Positions 33,793 through 42,740 of a stretch of DNA of 64,000 nt are shown piece after piece; position 1 is the first letter of the stretch, and each line of letters begins with the position of its first letter. The notes beneath the pieces are model-generated. The model saw only the letters and a list, made by a program, of their open reading frames with translations. It was not told the origin of the DNA and searched no databases. Made by a program: the position numbers and the translations under genes. Source of the stretch: Saccharopolyspora hordei (GTDB lineage Bacteria > Actinomycetota > Actinomycetes > Mycobacteriales > Pseudonocardiaceae); the NCBI RefSeq assembly GCF_013410345.1, contig NZ_JACCFJ010000001.1, positions 3,447,001 through 3,511,000 of the forward strand, in the 5' to 3' direction.

Positions 33793-34755
33793 TCAGCCCG
33801 CGCTGCGGGCGCGCACGGTCCCGAGTTGGGTGAGGTGCAGGCTGGTGCCGGTGAACTTCTGCGACACCGCGTGCAGGACCTCGACCATCGCCGCGGCGGC
33901 CGGGGTGGGGGTGCGGCCGGCCGGGCGCGCCAGCAGGATCCGCCGAGTCGGCGCGGGCACGTCGGTGGCGAAGGAGACCAGTCGCACGTCGTGGCGCCGG
34001 TTGGTCAGGGCCAGCCGCGGGGCGATGGCGATGCCCAGCCCGGCGGCGACCATCGCCTGCGCCTCCTGGTAGTCGTGCGACTCGTAGGAGATGCGCGGCT
34101 CGAAACCGGCGAGGCGGCAGCTGCGGCGGAGGACCTCGGCGACGGGGTGGTTGTCCGCGCGGATGATCCACTGGTGCTCGGCCAGGTCGGCCAGCTCGAT
34201 CGTCTTCTCCTCCAGCAGTTCGGAGTTGGCCGGCACGACGAGCACCGTCGGGTCGTCGAGCAGGTGGTCGACGACCAGCGAGGTGTCGTCGACCCGGTTC
34301 CACTCGTAGTCCCACAGCATCGCCAGCTCCACCTCCCCGGTGTGCAGCATGTCGACGAGTTCGGCGAACAGCGCCGAGCGCACCGTGGTGCGGATGCCGG
34401 GGTGCTTGCGGGAGAAGCGGGTCAGCGCCAGCGGCAGCAGCGAGGCGCTGGCGGTGGGGAACGAACCGAGCCGCAGCGTGCCACGGTCCACTGTGGCCAG
34501 CGACTTCAGGTCCGCTTGTGCGGCACGCAGTTCGCGCCGGATGGCGCGTCCGCGTTCGACCAGCGCTCGCCCGGCGTCGGTGAGCTGCACCCCGCGCGGC
34601 AGCCGGTGCAGCAACGGCTGGCCGACCTCGGACTCCAACCTGGACACCTGCTGGGAAGCCGCGGACGGCGTGATCATCAGTGCCTCGGCGGCGGCGGTCA
34701 GCGAGCCGCGCTCGGCGGCCTCCACCAGCACCAGCATCCGTCTCACGTCGAGCAC
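33793..34755 (-). CDS. LysR family transcriptional regulator
   Basis: A 320-residue regulator: winged HTH in VLVEAAERGSLTAAAEALMI, then TPSAASQQVSRLESEVGQPL, and a periplasmic-binding-like effector domain. GTG at 34755 is fixed by AGGAGG seven bases upstream. It is divergent from prpF-matC (121-bp gap) and is their likely regulator. The gap contains TTAGCAGTGCTTAA, a T-N12-A type LysR half-site. Confidence 0.88.
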   Translation of the reverse strand: MLDVRRMLVLVEAAERGSLTAAAEALMITPSAASQQVSRLESEVGQPLLHRLPRGVQLTDAGRALVERGRAIRRELRAAQADLKSLATVDRGTLRLGSFPTASASLLPLALTRFSRKHPGIRTTVRSALFAELVDMLHTGEVELAMLWDYEWNRVDDTSLVVDHLLDDPTVLVVPANSELLEEKTIELADLAEHQWIIRADNHPVAEVLRRSCRLAGFEPRISYESHDYQEAQAMVAAGLGIAIAPRLALTNRRHDVRLVSFATDVPAPTRRILLARPAGRTPTPAAAAMVEVLHAVSQKFTGTSLHLTQLGTVRARSAG

Positions 34756-34876
34756 CCGAACGCCTCCTGGACACGAGCTGTTAGCAGTGCTTAAGTCACG
34801 GTAAGAACTTGGACATTGTACTGAATCCTCCGCGCCGCCAGGGTGAACGCCGAGCAGATCCAGGGAGGAGGAACGG

Positions 34877-35992
34877 GTGCACGTACCCGCAACACTGGTG
34901 CGCGGTGGCACCAGCAAGTGCTGGCTGTTCGACCACGCGGCACTGCCCGCCACGGTGGACACCGCGCGGGAGCTGGAGGACCTGCTGGTCAACGCTTACG
35001 GGGCCGCCGATCCGGTCCAGCTCGACGGGGTCGGCGGCGCGACCCCGACCACGTCCAAGGCGGCGGTGGTCCGCGCTTCGGACACCCCGGGCATCGACGT
35101 CGACTACCTGTTCGGACAGGTCGGCATCGGCGTCCGGCGCGTGGAGTGGGGCAGCAACTGCGGCAACTGCGCCACCGCCATCGCACTGTGGGCGGTGGCC
35201 CGCGGTTTCGTCCCGGTGACCGGTGACCGCACCCGCGTGGTGCTGCGCAACACCAACACGGGCGCGGTGCTGGAGGCCGAGGTCGACACGACCGGCGGTC
35301 GGGTGCACGAGTTCGGCACCCGGACCGTGCCCGGCACCCGGGCCGGGGGAGTGGCCGTGGGGCTGACCTTCCTGGACCCGGCCGGACGCACCACCGGCTC
35401 GGTCACCCCGACCGGTCGGGTCGTCGACGACCTCATCGTCGCCGGGCGGCCCGCGGCGGCCACCATGGTCGACGCGGGCGCGCCGATGGTGCTGCTGGAC
35501 GCGGCCGGGCTCGGCCGCACCGCCGCCGAGCCGCTCGCGGAGGTGCGCGGTCTCGTGGCACCGCTGCGCGCGGCCCGGCACGCGGCATCGCGGCGGATGG
35601 GGCTCTCCCGCCCCGGTGACGCCCCCGATGACGCGGTGCCCAAGGTCGGCATCGTCGGTCCGCCGGTCGCCTACCGGACCTCGCTGGGCGACGAGGTCGC
35701 CGCCGGCGACTACGACGTCTCGGTGCGGATGCTGTCGATGAACGCCCCGCACCCGGCCATCGGCCTGACCTCCGCAGTCGGGATCGCGGTCGCGGCGATG
35801 CTGGACGGGTCGGTGGTGCGCGCGGTCTCGACCGCGACCGGGCCGGCGGTGCGGATCGGGACCCCGGCCGGGGTCGTCGCGGTCTCGTGCAGCGAGCTCG
35901 CCGGGTCGCTGCCCCGCCGGGTCACGGTGGAACGCGCCGCCCGCATCCTCTGCGAGGCCGAACTCCTGGTGCCCGACCCGCTCCCCGCCTAG
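34877..35992 (+). CDS. prpF: PrpF family isomerase
   Basis: A 371-residue PrpF protein (diaminopimelate-epimerase-like fold): TLVRGGTSKCWLFDHAALP, DGVGGATPTTSKAAVV with the conserved lysine, SNCGNCATAIALWAV with the active-site cysteine, and RMLSMNAPHPAIGLTSAVGI. The family isomerises trans-aconitate, 4-oxalomesaconate or methylaconitate. It is followed 32 bp later by a dicarboxylate carrier, suggesting an unsaturated di- or tricarboxylate as substrate. GGAGGAGG precedes the GTG start. Confidence 0.87.
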   Translation: MHVPATLVRGGTSKCWLFDHAALPATVDTARELEDLLVNAYGAADPVQLDGVGGATPTTSKAAVVRASDTPGIDVDYLFGQVGIGVRRVEWGSNCGNCATAIALWAVARGFVPVTGDRTRVVLRNTNTGAVLEAEVDTTGGRVHEFGTRTVPGTRAGGVAVGLTFLDPAGRTTGSVTPTGRVVDDLIVAGRPAAATMVDAGAPMVLLDAAGLGRTAAEPLAEVRGLVAPLRAARHAASRRMGLSRPGDAPDDAVPKVGIVGPPVAYRTSLGDEVAAGDYDVSVRMLSMNAPHPAIGLTSAVGIAVAAMLDGSVVRAVSTATGPAVRIGTPAGVVAVSCSELAGSLPRRVTVERAARILCEAELLVPDPLPA

Positions 35993-36024
35993 CCTTCCCC
36001 GAACACACACCACAGAGGACAACG

Positions 36025-37269
36025 ATGTCTGCTGACATGATCTCCATCGGCGCCCTGGGCGTCATGTTCGTGGTCGCCACCGTGCTGCCGATCAACATCG
36101 GCATCCTCGCGTTCATCGGCGCCTTCGTCGTCGGGACCGCCTCGCTCGGGCTCTCCGAGGAGGAGATCTTCGAGGGGTTCCCCGTCTCGCTGTTCGTGAC
36201 GATCGTCGGTGTCACGTACCTGTTCTCGGTCGCCCAGCGCAACGGCACCATCGACCTGCTGGTCCGGGCGGGGGTCACGCTGGTGCGGGGCAGGGCCGCA
36301 CTGGTCCCGTGGGTGCTGTTCGCGATCGCCGCCGTGCTGACCGCGTTCGGCACCTTCACCCCGGCGGCGGTCGCGCTGCTGGCCCCGGTCGGCATGAACT
36401 TCGCGCACCGCTTCGGCATCAGCCAGCTCATGGTCGGCATGATGGTGATCAGCGGCGCGCACGCCGGGGCGTTCTCCCCGATCGCGGTCTCCGGCGCCCT
36501 GGTGCTGGGCATGGTCGACCAGACCCCGCTCGAGGTGGCACCGGCCGCGCTGTTCCTGGCCAGCTTCGGGTTCAACGTCCTGGTGTCGCTGCTGACCTTC
36601 GTCCTGCTGGGCGGGCCCCGCCGGGGTGGCACCACTGCCGGGGGAGAGGCCGAGCCGGGCGGTGCGTCGCGGCTGACCTGGCGGCAGGCGCTCACGGTGG
36701 TGGCGCTGGCCGGGCTGGTCGTGGGCGCCCTGGTGTTCCACCTGGAGATCGGGTTCCTCGCGCTGCTGGCGGCCACCGCGCTGACCCTGGTCGACGTGAA
36801 GAACCAGGCCAAGGCGGTCGACGGCATCAGCTGGTCGACGATCCTGCTGGTGGCCGGCATGGTGACCTACGTCGGGATCCTGGAGAAGGCGGGCACGGTC
36901 GACGCCGTCTCGCAGGGCGCCGCGGGCATGGGCGCACCGCTGTTCGTGGCGCTGCTGCTGTGCTTCGTGGTGGCCATCGTCTCGGCGTTCGCCTCCTCGA
37001 CGGCGATCCTGACCGCGATCATCCCGATCGCCGTCCCGCTGCTGCTGGCCAGCCACCTCAGCGCGGCGGGACTGGTCGCCGCGCTGGCGATCTCCACGAC
37101 CATCGTGGACACCTCGCCGTTCTCCACCAACGGAGCGCTGGTCCTCAGCAACGCCAGGGACGTGGACCGTGACCGCTTCTACCGGCAGATCGTGGGCTAC
37201 ACCGCCGGGCTCGTCGGCGCCGGACCGGTGCTGGCGTGGGGCTTCCTGGTGCTGCCCGGCGCGGTGTGA
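36025..37269 (+). CDS. Dicarboxylate carrier, MatC-type SLC13/ion transporter
   Basis: A 414-residue, about 10- to 12-helix carrier. The N-terminal block GALGVMFVVATVLPINIGIL, AFIGAFVVGTASLGLS is the MatC (malonate carrier) N-terminal signature, and SAFASSTAILTAIIPIAVPL plus ISTTIVDTSPFSTNGALVL are SLC13-type hairpin motifs. Operon with prpF. It probably imports the dicarboxylate or tricarboxylate that PrpF acts on. Confidence 0.85.
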   Translation: MSADMISIGALGVMFVVATVLPINIGILAFIGAFVVGTASLGLSEEEIFEGFPVSLFVTIVGVTYLFSVAQRNGTIDLLVRAGVTLVRGRAALVPWVLFAIAAVLTAFGTFTPAAVALLAPVGMNFAHRFGISQLMVGMMVISGAHAGAFSPIAVSGALVLGMVDQTPLEVAPAALFLASFGFNVLVSLLTFVLLGGPRRGGTTAGGEAEPGGASRLTWRQALTVVALAGLVVGALVFHLEIGFLALLAATALTLVDVKNQAKAVDGISWSTILLVAGMVTYVGILEKAGTVDAVSQGAAGMGAPLFVALLLCFVVAIVSAFASSTAILTAIIPIAVPLLLASHLSAAGLVAALAISTTIVDTSPFSTNGALVLSNARDVDRDRFYRQIVGYTAGLVGAGPVLAWGFLVLPGAV

Positions 37270-37279
37270 GGCCGGCGCG

Positions 37280-38047
37280 TCAGCGGAGGTAGACCCGGTC
37301 CGGGTCGACGTCCTCGCGCAGCAGCCGGAGCTCGGCCTCGGTGGGCGGTTCGACGGTGGTCAGCTCGTCGGCCACCGCCAGGTCCCACCCGGTGGCGGCG
37401 CGGACCTGCTCCACCGTCACGCCGGGGTGGGTGGCGACCAGGCGCAGCTCCTCGCCGGCGCCGTCGCGGGCCAGGATGCCGAGGTCGGTGATCACCCGGG
37501 TGACTCCCGCCCCGCGCGGCCGGATCCCGTCGCGCAGCGCGCGGTCCGGGCCGGGCGAGGTGCAGAAGTCGAGCTCGGCGACGAGCGAGCGCGGGTCGTG
37601 CCGGCGCATCACCACGAACACCTCGCGGGAGTTGGCCATCACCTCCATCGCGCCGCCCGAGCCGGGCAGCCGCACCTTCGGCGCGTGCCAGTCACCGATC
37701 ACCGAGGAGTTCAGGTTGCCCCAGCGGTCGATCTGCGCGGCCCCGAGGAAGCCGACGTCGATGCGACCGCCCTGCAGCACGTACCCGAACAGCGCCGGCA
37801 TCGACAGCACCGCCTCGGACCCGGTGATGAGCACCGAGTCGGCGATGGTCTCCGGCAGGTGCGTGGGGTGCGCGCCGCACACGCCCGACTCGTAGACGAT
37901 CTCGATGTCCGGTGCGACGGTCCGCTGCGCCAGCGACACCGCCAAGGTGGGCAGCCCGATCCCGGCGAACACGGTGTTCTTGCCGACCAGTTCGCGGGAG
38001 GCCACCGCGGCGAGCAGTTCGGACGACGTGATCGCTCCGGCGTTCAT
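37280..38047 (-). CDS. CoA-transferase beta subunit
   Basis: A 255-residue family I CoA-transferase beta subunit: GKNTVFAGIGLPTLAVSLAQ, IEIVYESGVCGAHP with the expected catalytic Glu region, QGGRIDVGFLGAAQID and GNLNSSVIG. It resembles GctB/IpdB-type proteins. GGAGGAG lies five bases before the ATG. It is co-transcribed with the alpha subunit 20 bp upstream. Confidence 0.88.
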   Translation of the reverse strand: MNAGAITSSELLAAVASRELVGKNTVFAGIGLPTLAVSLAQRTVAPDIEIVYESGVCGAHPTHLPETIADSVLITGSEAVLSMPALFGYVLQGGRIDVGFLGAAQIDRWGNLNSSVIGDWHAPKVRLPGSGGAMEVMANSREVFVVMRRHDPRSLVAELDFCTSPGPDRALRDGIRPRGAGVTRVITDLGILARDGAGEELRLVATHPGVTVEQVRAATGWDLAVADELTTVEPPTEAELRLLREDVDPDRVYLR

Positions 38048-38067
38048 CTGCACTCCTCCTGCCGGCG

Positions 38068-39033
38068 TCACAGCCGACGCCCGTAGTTGACCGGCTCGCT
38101 CCACGCCTCGCCGACCGCCAGCCGCTGCCGGGTCTCGGCGCCGAGCTTGGCCAGGTACTCGGCGTGGTCGGCGGTGCCCCGGACCCACTCGTCGAGCCAC
38201 CGCTGGAGCCGGTCCGGATCCTTGCTGATGTGCGACCAGGCGCGGTAGAACTCACCGTCCCGGTCGTAGTAGCCCTGCACGAACGCCGGGTGCGCGCCGC
38301 CCGGGCACTCCACCACCGCGTCGACCGCGTGCGCGGGGATGACCGTGCGGTTCGGGTCGGAGCGGACCACCTCGTCGGCCACCACCTCCTCGACCACGAC
38401 GATTGCGGTCCGCGCCGCGTAGACCGCCTCCGCCTGGATGCCGGTCAGGCCCCAGACCTGGGTGTTGCCGGCCCGGTCCGCGCGCTGCGCGTGCACGATC
38501 GTGACGTCCGGGTTCAGCGGCGGCACCACGTAGACCTGCTCCGGCTCGCCGTCCGGACCGGGGTAGGGCGAGGTGACCTTGCGGATGTCGGGGTTGACCG
38601 CCGGCACGTCGCTGCCCGCGTAGGAGCGCAGCGGGTAGAACGGCAGCCGCTGTGCCCCGGCCAGGTAGCGGCAGATCATCCCGTAGTGGCTGTACTCCTC
38701 GTACTCCAGCGGCTCGGGCTGCCCGGTCTCGATGCGGCGGCGCAGCTCGCCGAGCGAGCCCGCGGTGGAGTTGCCGACGAACGACGACACCAGCTTGCGC
38801 ACGCAGCCGCCGGCGATCAGCTGGTCGGTGACGATGTCGGCGGTCATCCGGGCGATCGTGAGGTCCTTGCGGCCCTGCCGGATGATCTCGTGCCCGGCGG
38901 CCGTGGGGATCAGGTGCGTGAAGCCCTCCAGCGCGACCGTCGCTCCGTCGGTGACGTGGGTGGCGATCGCCTCCCGCATCGTCGTGGTCTTGTCCGCCCT
39001 GCGGGGGTCCGCCTCGGCGACCGGGTCGTGCAT
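38068..39033 (-). CDS. CoA-transferase alpha subunit
   Basis: A 321-residue alpha subunit (GctA/IpdA-like): DGATVALEGFTHLIPTAAGH, LTIARMTADIVTDQLIAGGC, FVGNSTAGSLGELRRRIE and ADRAGNTQVWGLTG. It activates an acid by CoA exchange or, in the Ipd subgroup, acts as a ring hydrolase; the neighbours favour acid activation. It is divergent from the LysR gene at 39166, with a 21-bp operator-like site in the 132-bp gap. Confidence 0.88.
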   Translation of the reverse strand: MHDPVAEADPRRADKTTTMREAIATHVTDGATVALEGFTHLIPTAAGHEIIRQGRKDLTIARMTADIVTDQLIAGGCVRKLVSSFVGNSTAGSLGELRRRIETGQPEPLEYEEYSHYGMICRYLAGAQRLPFYPLRSYAGSDVPAVNPDIRKVTSPYPGPDGEPEQVYVVPPLNPDVTIVHAQRADRAGNTQVWGLTGIQAEAVYAARTAIVVVEEVVADEVVRSDPNRTVIPAHAVDAVVECPGGAHPAFVQGYYDRDGEFYRAWSHISKDPDRLQRWLDEWVRGTADHAEYLAKLGAETRQRLAVGEAWSEPVNYGRRL

Positions 39034-39094
39034 CGTCGGGCTCCTCGGTGTTCGATTCGGAGATCGGCTTCACATTGCCAGTCCGAATTGATAG

Positions 39095-39115
39095 CTGTCC
39101 AATACTGGATCGGTG
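39095..39115. promoter_or_regulatory. 21-bp putative LysR site, copy 1 (CoA-transferase/lysR divergent promoter)
   Basis: Starts CTGTCCAATACTGG and ends ATCGGTG. An exact reverse-complement copy lies at 40100-40120 on the other side of the lysR gene. The inner CCAATACTGG is nearly palindromic. Its location between two divergent starts marks it as the probable binding site of the LysR protein encoded at 39166. Confidence 0.72.
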
Positions 39116-39119
39116 TCGG

Positions 39120-39138
39120 ATCAAGACCGATGCTTGAT
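39120..39138. promoter_or_regulatory. Inverted repeat ATCAAG-N7-CTTGAT just upstream of lysR
   Basis: ATCAAG (39120-39125) and CTTGAT (39133-39138) are exact complements, 27 bp before the LysR GTG start and 5 bp from the 21-bp site. It could be the activation or autoregulation half of the same operator. Confidence 0.45.
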
Positions 39139-39165
39139 GGATCGACTGGGAACTCGAGGTCCGCC

Positions 39166-40077
39166 GTGGAGCTTCGCCACCTGACCGCCTTCATCGCGGT
39201 CGCCGAGGAACTGCACTTCGGCCGCGCCGCCAAGCGGCTGCAGATGGCTCAGCCGCCGCTGAGCCAGCAGATCCGCCAGCTCGAACGCGAGCTCGGCGTG
39301 CAGCTCTTCGAACGCAACACCAGGTCGGTGCGGCTGACCAACGCGGGGGAGTCGTTGTTGGAACCGGCCCGCACGGTGCTCGAGGACGTCGACACCGCGG
39401 TGCGGGCGGCCAAGGCGGCCGGCCGCGGCGAGTACGGGCGGGTCACCGTCGGTTTCGCCGGGGCCTCCAGCCACGAGTCGCTGCCGCTGCTGACCCGCGC
39501 GGTCCGCGCCGCGCACCCGGGGCTGGAGCTGGTGATGCGCGGGCAGACCTACGCCAACGTCGCGCTGGCCAAGGTCGCCGACGGCTCGCTCGACCTCGGC
39601 TTCGTCCGGTTGCCGGTCAACCAGCCCGGTGTGCGGACGCGGGTGATCGAGGTGGAGGAGCTGATCTGCGCGCTGCCCACCGACCACCCGCTGGCCCGGC
39701 AGGAGCGCATCCGGATCGAGCAGCTGGCCGACGAGCCGTTCGTCAGCTTCCCGGCCAACGCCGGCTCCACCCTGCGCGACGCGCTGGTCAAGGCGTGCGT
39801 GTCGGCCGGGTTCAACCCGCGCGTCGTCCAGGAGGCGCCGGACTCCTACACGATCCTCGCGCTCGTGGCCGCGGGCGTCGGCGTCACCCTCACCCTGACC
39901 TCCTGCCAGCACATCCAGCAGACCGGCCTGGTCTACCGCCCGCTCGCGGGCGACCCGATCCGGATGCACGCCGCGCTGGCCTGGCGCGCGGACAACACCT
40001 CCGCGGCGTTGCGCACCGTGCTGGAGATCGCCGAGGAGGCCCTGCCCACCCCGACGGGGCTGAAGAACGCCGATTGA
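39166..40077 (+). CDS. LysR family transcriptional regulator of the CoA-transferase/MHS pair
   Basis: A 303-residue LysR protein: ELRHLTAFIAVAEELHFGRA, AKRLQMAQPPLSQQIRQLER in the HTH, LFERNTRSVRLTNAG in the wing, then a BenM/CatR-like effector domain (VGFAGASSHESLPLLTRAVR). The resemblance to aromatic-acid regulators is general. It is flanked on both sides by the same 21-bp site, which suggests that it controls both the divergent CoA-transferase and the downstream transporter. Confidence 0.9.
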   Translation: MELRHLTAFIAVAEELHFGRAAKRLQMAQPPLSQQIRQLERELGVQLFERNTRSVRLTNAGESLLEPARTVLEDVDTAVRAAKAAGRGEYGRVTVGFAGASSHESLPLLTRAVRAAHPGLELVMRGQTYANVALAKVADGSLDLGFVRLPVNQPGVRTRVIEVEELICALPTDHPLARQERIRIEQLADEPFVSFPANAGSTLRDALVKACVSAGFNPRVVQEAPDSYTILALVAAGVGVTLTLTSCQHIQQTGLVYRPLAGDPIRMHAALAWRADNTSAALRTVLEIAEEALPTPTGLKNAD

Positions 40078-40099
40078 GTCCTCCAGCGTCTTGCTGTCG

Positions 40100-40120
40100 C
40101 ACCGATCCAGTATTGGACAG
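40100..40120. promoter_or_regulatory. 21-bp putative LysR site, copy 2 (MHS transporter promoter)
   Basis: Exact reverse complement of 39095-39115: begins CACCGATCCAGTATTGG and ends ACAG. It lies 90 bp upstream of the MHS transporter start and 22 bp after the lysR stop. Confidence 0.72.
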
Positions 40121-40210
40121 TCTTGGTGCGGAGTGACACCGTTGCACCCCATCACACCTCGGGTGGTGAGCGCGTCGGCTCACCGGCACCGGAGCTTCAA
40201 GGGAGAACGC

Positions 40211-41542
40211 ATGGGTGCGATCAGTGCGCGCGAGCGGAGCCGCACGGCCAACCGCGCCGGGATCGGGGCCTTCATCGGCTCGACGATCGAGTGGTTCGAC
40301 TTCTACATCTACGGCACGGCGTCGGCCTTGGTGTTCGACAAGGTCTTCTTCCCCGAGCTCGACGGTGCCGTCGGGACGCTCGTGGCGTTCGCGACGTTCT
40401 GGATCGGCTTCCTCGCCCGCCCGCTGGGCGGCGTCGTCTTCGGCCACATCGGCGACCGGCTGGGGCGGAAGAAGACGCTGGTCATCACGCTGCTGATGAT
40501 GGGCGTCTCCACCACCCTGATCGGCGTGCTGCCCGGCTACGCCCAGATCGGGGCGTGGGCGCCGGTCCTGCTGGTGCTCATCCGCATGGTGCAGGGCATC
40601 GGCCTGGGCGGGGAGTGGGGCGGTTCGGTGCTCATCGCCTCCGAGCACGCGCCCAAGGGCAAGTCCATCCTCTACGGGGCCTTCGCCCAGCAGGGCTCGC
40701 CGGTCGGCAACACGCTGAGCACGGTGAGCTTCCTGGCCATCAGCCAGCTGCCGGACGAGGCGTTCCTGGGCTGGGGCTGGCGCATCCCGTTCCTGGCCTC
40801 CGCGCTGCTGGTGGTGGTCGGCCTGTTCATCCGGCTGCGGGTCACCGAGTCGCCTGCGATGGCCCACCTGATCGAGCGCAAGGCGGTCGCCAAGCTGCCG
40901 ATCTGGGAGATCGTGCGCTCGCACCCGACGCTGCTGGTGCTCGGCATCGGCGCCTGCACGATCGGCCTGTCGGCCACCTACTTCAAGACGACCTTCGCGC
41001 TGTCCTGGGCCACCAGCGAACTGGACTTCGACAAGAGCTCGTTCCTGACCATCATCCTGGTCGCCAACATCGTGCAGATCCTCGTGCAGCCCTTCGGCGC
41101 GGTCATCGCCACCGCGATGCGCAGCTGGTCCCGCGCGGTGACGATCATGCTGCTGCCCGAGGTGGTCCTGCTGCCGCTGATGTTCGTGCTCATCAGCACC
41201 AACGACTACGTCCTGGCGATGGTCGGCGTGGCCATCGCGACGGTCCCGCACTGCCTGTACTACGCGGCGCTGGCGGGGATGCTGGCCAGCCGGTTCCCGG
41301 CGCAGGTCCGCTACACCGGCATCTCGCTGTGCTACCAGCTGTGCGGCACGATCCTCGGCGGGACCACGCCGATCGTGGGGCAGTTCCTGCTGAACCAGAC
41401 CGGCTCGATCGCGGCGGTGATCGGGTACGCGATCTTCCAGGTGCTGCTGACCCTGGGCTGCATGCTGGTGCTGCTGCGCCGCCCGAACCACGACGACCGC
41501 GCGCAGGCCGAGGGCCCGCGCGCCGAAGCCGTCCCGGCCTGA
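40211..41542 (+). CDS. MFS transporter, metabolite:H+ symporter (MHS/ShiA-like)
   Basis: A 443-residue 12-helix symporter: GSTIEWFDFYIYGTASALVF, GHIGDRLGRKKTLVITLL, VQGIGLGGEWGGSVLIASEH and YTGISLCYQLCGTILGGTTP are family marks. AAGGGAG precedes the ATG. By its shared 21-bp operator it is grouped with the CoA-transferase, so it probably imports the acid that the transferase activates. It is followed by a strong terminator. Confidence 0.9.
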   Translation: MGAISARERSRTANRAGIGAFIGSTIEWFDFYIYGTASALVFDKVFFPELDGAVGTLVAFATFWIGFLARPLGGVVFGHIGDRLGRKKTLVITLLMMGVSTTLIGVLPGYAQIGAWAPVLLVLIRMVQGIGLGGEWGGSVLIASEHAPKGKSILYGAFAQQGSPVGNTLSTVSFLAISQLPDEAFLGWGWRIPFLASALLVVVGLFIRLRVTESPAMAHLIERKAVAKLPIWEIVRSHPTLLVLGIGACTIGLSATYFKTTFALSWATSELDFDKSSFLTIILVANIVQILVQPFGAVIATAMRSWSRAVTIMLLPEVVLLPLMFVLISTNDYVLAMVGVAIATVPHCLYYAALAGMLASRFPAQVRYTGISLCYQLCGTILGGTTPIVGQFLLNQTGSIAAVIGYAIFQVLLTLGCMLVLLRRPNHDDRAQAEGPRAEAVPA

Positions 41543-41549
41543 CCCGAGC

Positions 41550-41583
41550 GGGTGCGGCTCCTCGGCCGCGGGGAGCCGCACCC
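41550..41583. terminator. Strong bidirectional hairpin after the MHS transporter
   Basis: GGGTGCGGCTCC (41550-41561) pairs perfectly with GGAGCCGCACCC (41572-41583), loop of 10, 8 bp after the stop. Confidence 0.7.
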
Positions 41584-41591
41584 CGATCGCG

Positions 41592-41705
41592 TCAGGCGCC
41601 TTCGGCATCGGGCCGGGCGCGGATCGCGAGGAAGCCCGTCGGGGCGATGTGCTCGTACTGGGCTCCCCGGCCCACCGCGTCCCGCGTGGTGCTGGTCGTG
41701 GCGGA
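41592..41705 (-). pseudogene. Possible C-terminal gene remnant
   Basis: A minus-strand frame ends with GRGAQYEHIAPTGFLAIRAR, PDAEGA and a TGA at 41592-41594. The text looks like a genuine protein C-terminus and is placed just where the bidirectional hairpin at 41550-41583 would terminate it. Upstream (41706-41772) the frame becomes low-complexity, so any gene here has been truncated, perhaps where rluA now ends. The family is not recognised. Confidence 0.3.
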
Positions 41706-41772
41706 ACGGGCAGCTCGAGGCCGGGCTCCCGCCTCGCCGTCTCCGGTCTGATGTGGACGGAGCGTCGCGCGG

Positions 41773-42717
41773 TCAGCGCACCGCTTGCTCTGTCCGCTCG
41801 TCGTGCCGGCCGGTCCAGCTGCCCAGCGTCCGGCGGGACTCGAAGCGCCGTCGCCGGCCGGTGATCGGGTCGGTGAACTCCAGGACCGTGGCCAGCAGCT
41901 GCAGCGGGGAGCTGAAGTCGTCGGCGGCCCGGGCGCGGACCACGGGGTACAGGTCGTCGCCGAGGATCGGCACGCCCAGCCGGTTCATGTGCACCCGCAG
42001 CTGGTGGGTGCGGCCGGTCCGCGGTAGCAGCCGGTAGCGGCCGAGCCCGCCGCGGTGTTCCACCAGCTCGACGCGGGTCTCGCTGTTGGGCTCGCCCGGC
42101 ACTTCCTCGGCGCGCAGCACGCCGCGCTGCTTGCGGATCCGGCTGCGCACCGTGCGGGGGAGCTCGAGGTCGGGGTCGACACGGGCGACGGCCTCGTACT
42201 CCTTGTGCACCGACCGGTCGTGGAACAGGGACTGGTAGGCGCCCCGGTGCTCCGGGGTGATCACGAACATGACCAGCCCCGCGGTCAGCCGGTCCAGCCG
42301 GTGCGCGGGGCTGAGCTGCGGGAGGTCGAGCTCGCGCCGCAACCGGACCAGCGCGGTCTCCACGACGTGCCCGCCGCGCGGGGTGGTGGCCAGGAAGTGC
42401 GGCTTGTCCACCACCAGCAGGTGCTCGTCGCGGTGCAGCACGTCGACCGCGAACGGCACCGGCGTCTCCACCGGCAGGTCGCGGTGGAACCAGACGAACG
42501 CGCCCGGGACGAACGGCGAGTCGAGGGTCAGCGGGCCGTCGGTGGAGACGATCCGCCCGCTGGACAGCATCGCGTCGATGCGGTCGGGGGAGAGCTTGGG
42601 GATCCGGTCGACGAGGTGGTCGCGGACGGTGCGCCAGCGCCCGTCGAGGGGCAACCGCATCCGGACCGGGTCCACGCCGTGCCGCTGCGGCAGCGGCGAG
42701 CTGGGCTTGCGTCGCAT
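41773..42717 (-). CDS. RluA family pseudouridine synthase
   Basis: A 314-residue protein with the RluA catalytic motif SPAHRLDRLTAGLVMF (catalytic Asp in HRLDR, near residue 140), the preceding LLVVDKPHFLATTP and the closing RTGRTHQLRVHMNRLGVPILGDD. An N-terminal S4-like part (VRDHLVDRIPKLSPDRIDAM) is present. The RNA target cannot be assigned. Confidence 0.9.
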   Translation of the reverse strand: MRRKPSSPLPQRHGVDPVRMRLPLDGRWRTVRDHLVDRIPKLSPDRIDAMLSSGRIVSTDGPLTLDSPFVPGAFVWFHRDLPVETPVPFAVDVLHRDEHLLVVDKPHFLATTPRGGHVVETALVRLRRELDLPQLSPAHRLDRLTAGLVMFVITPEHRGAYQSLFHDRSVHKEYEAVARVDPDLELPRTVRSRIRKQRGVLRAEEVPGEPNSETRVELVEHRGGLGRYRLLPRTGRTHQLRVHMNRLGVPILGDDLYPVVRARAADDFSSPLQLLATVLEFTDPITGRRRRFESRRTLGSWTGRHDERTEQAVR

Positions 42718-42740
42718 CGCGCCACCAGCCTAGCCGGTGG

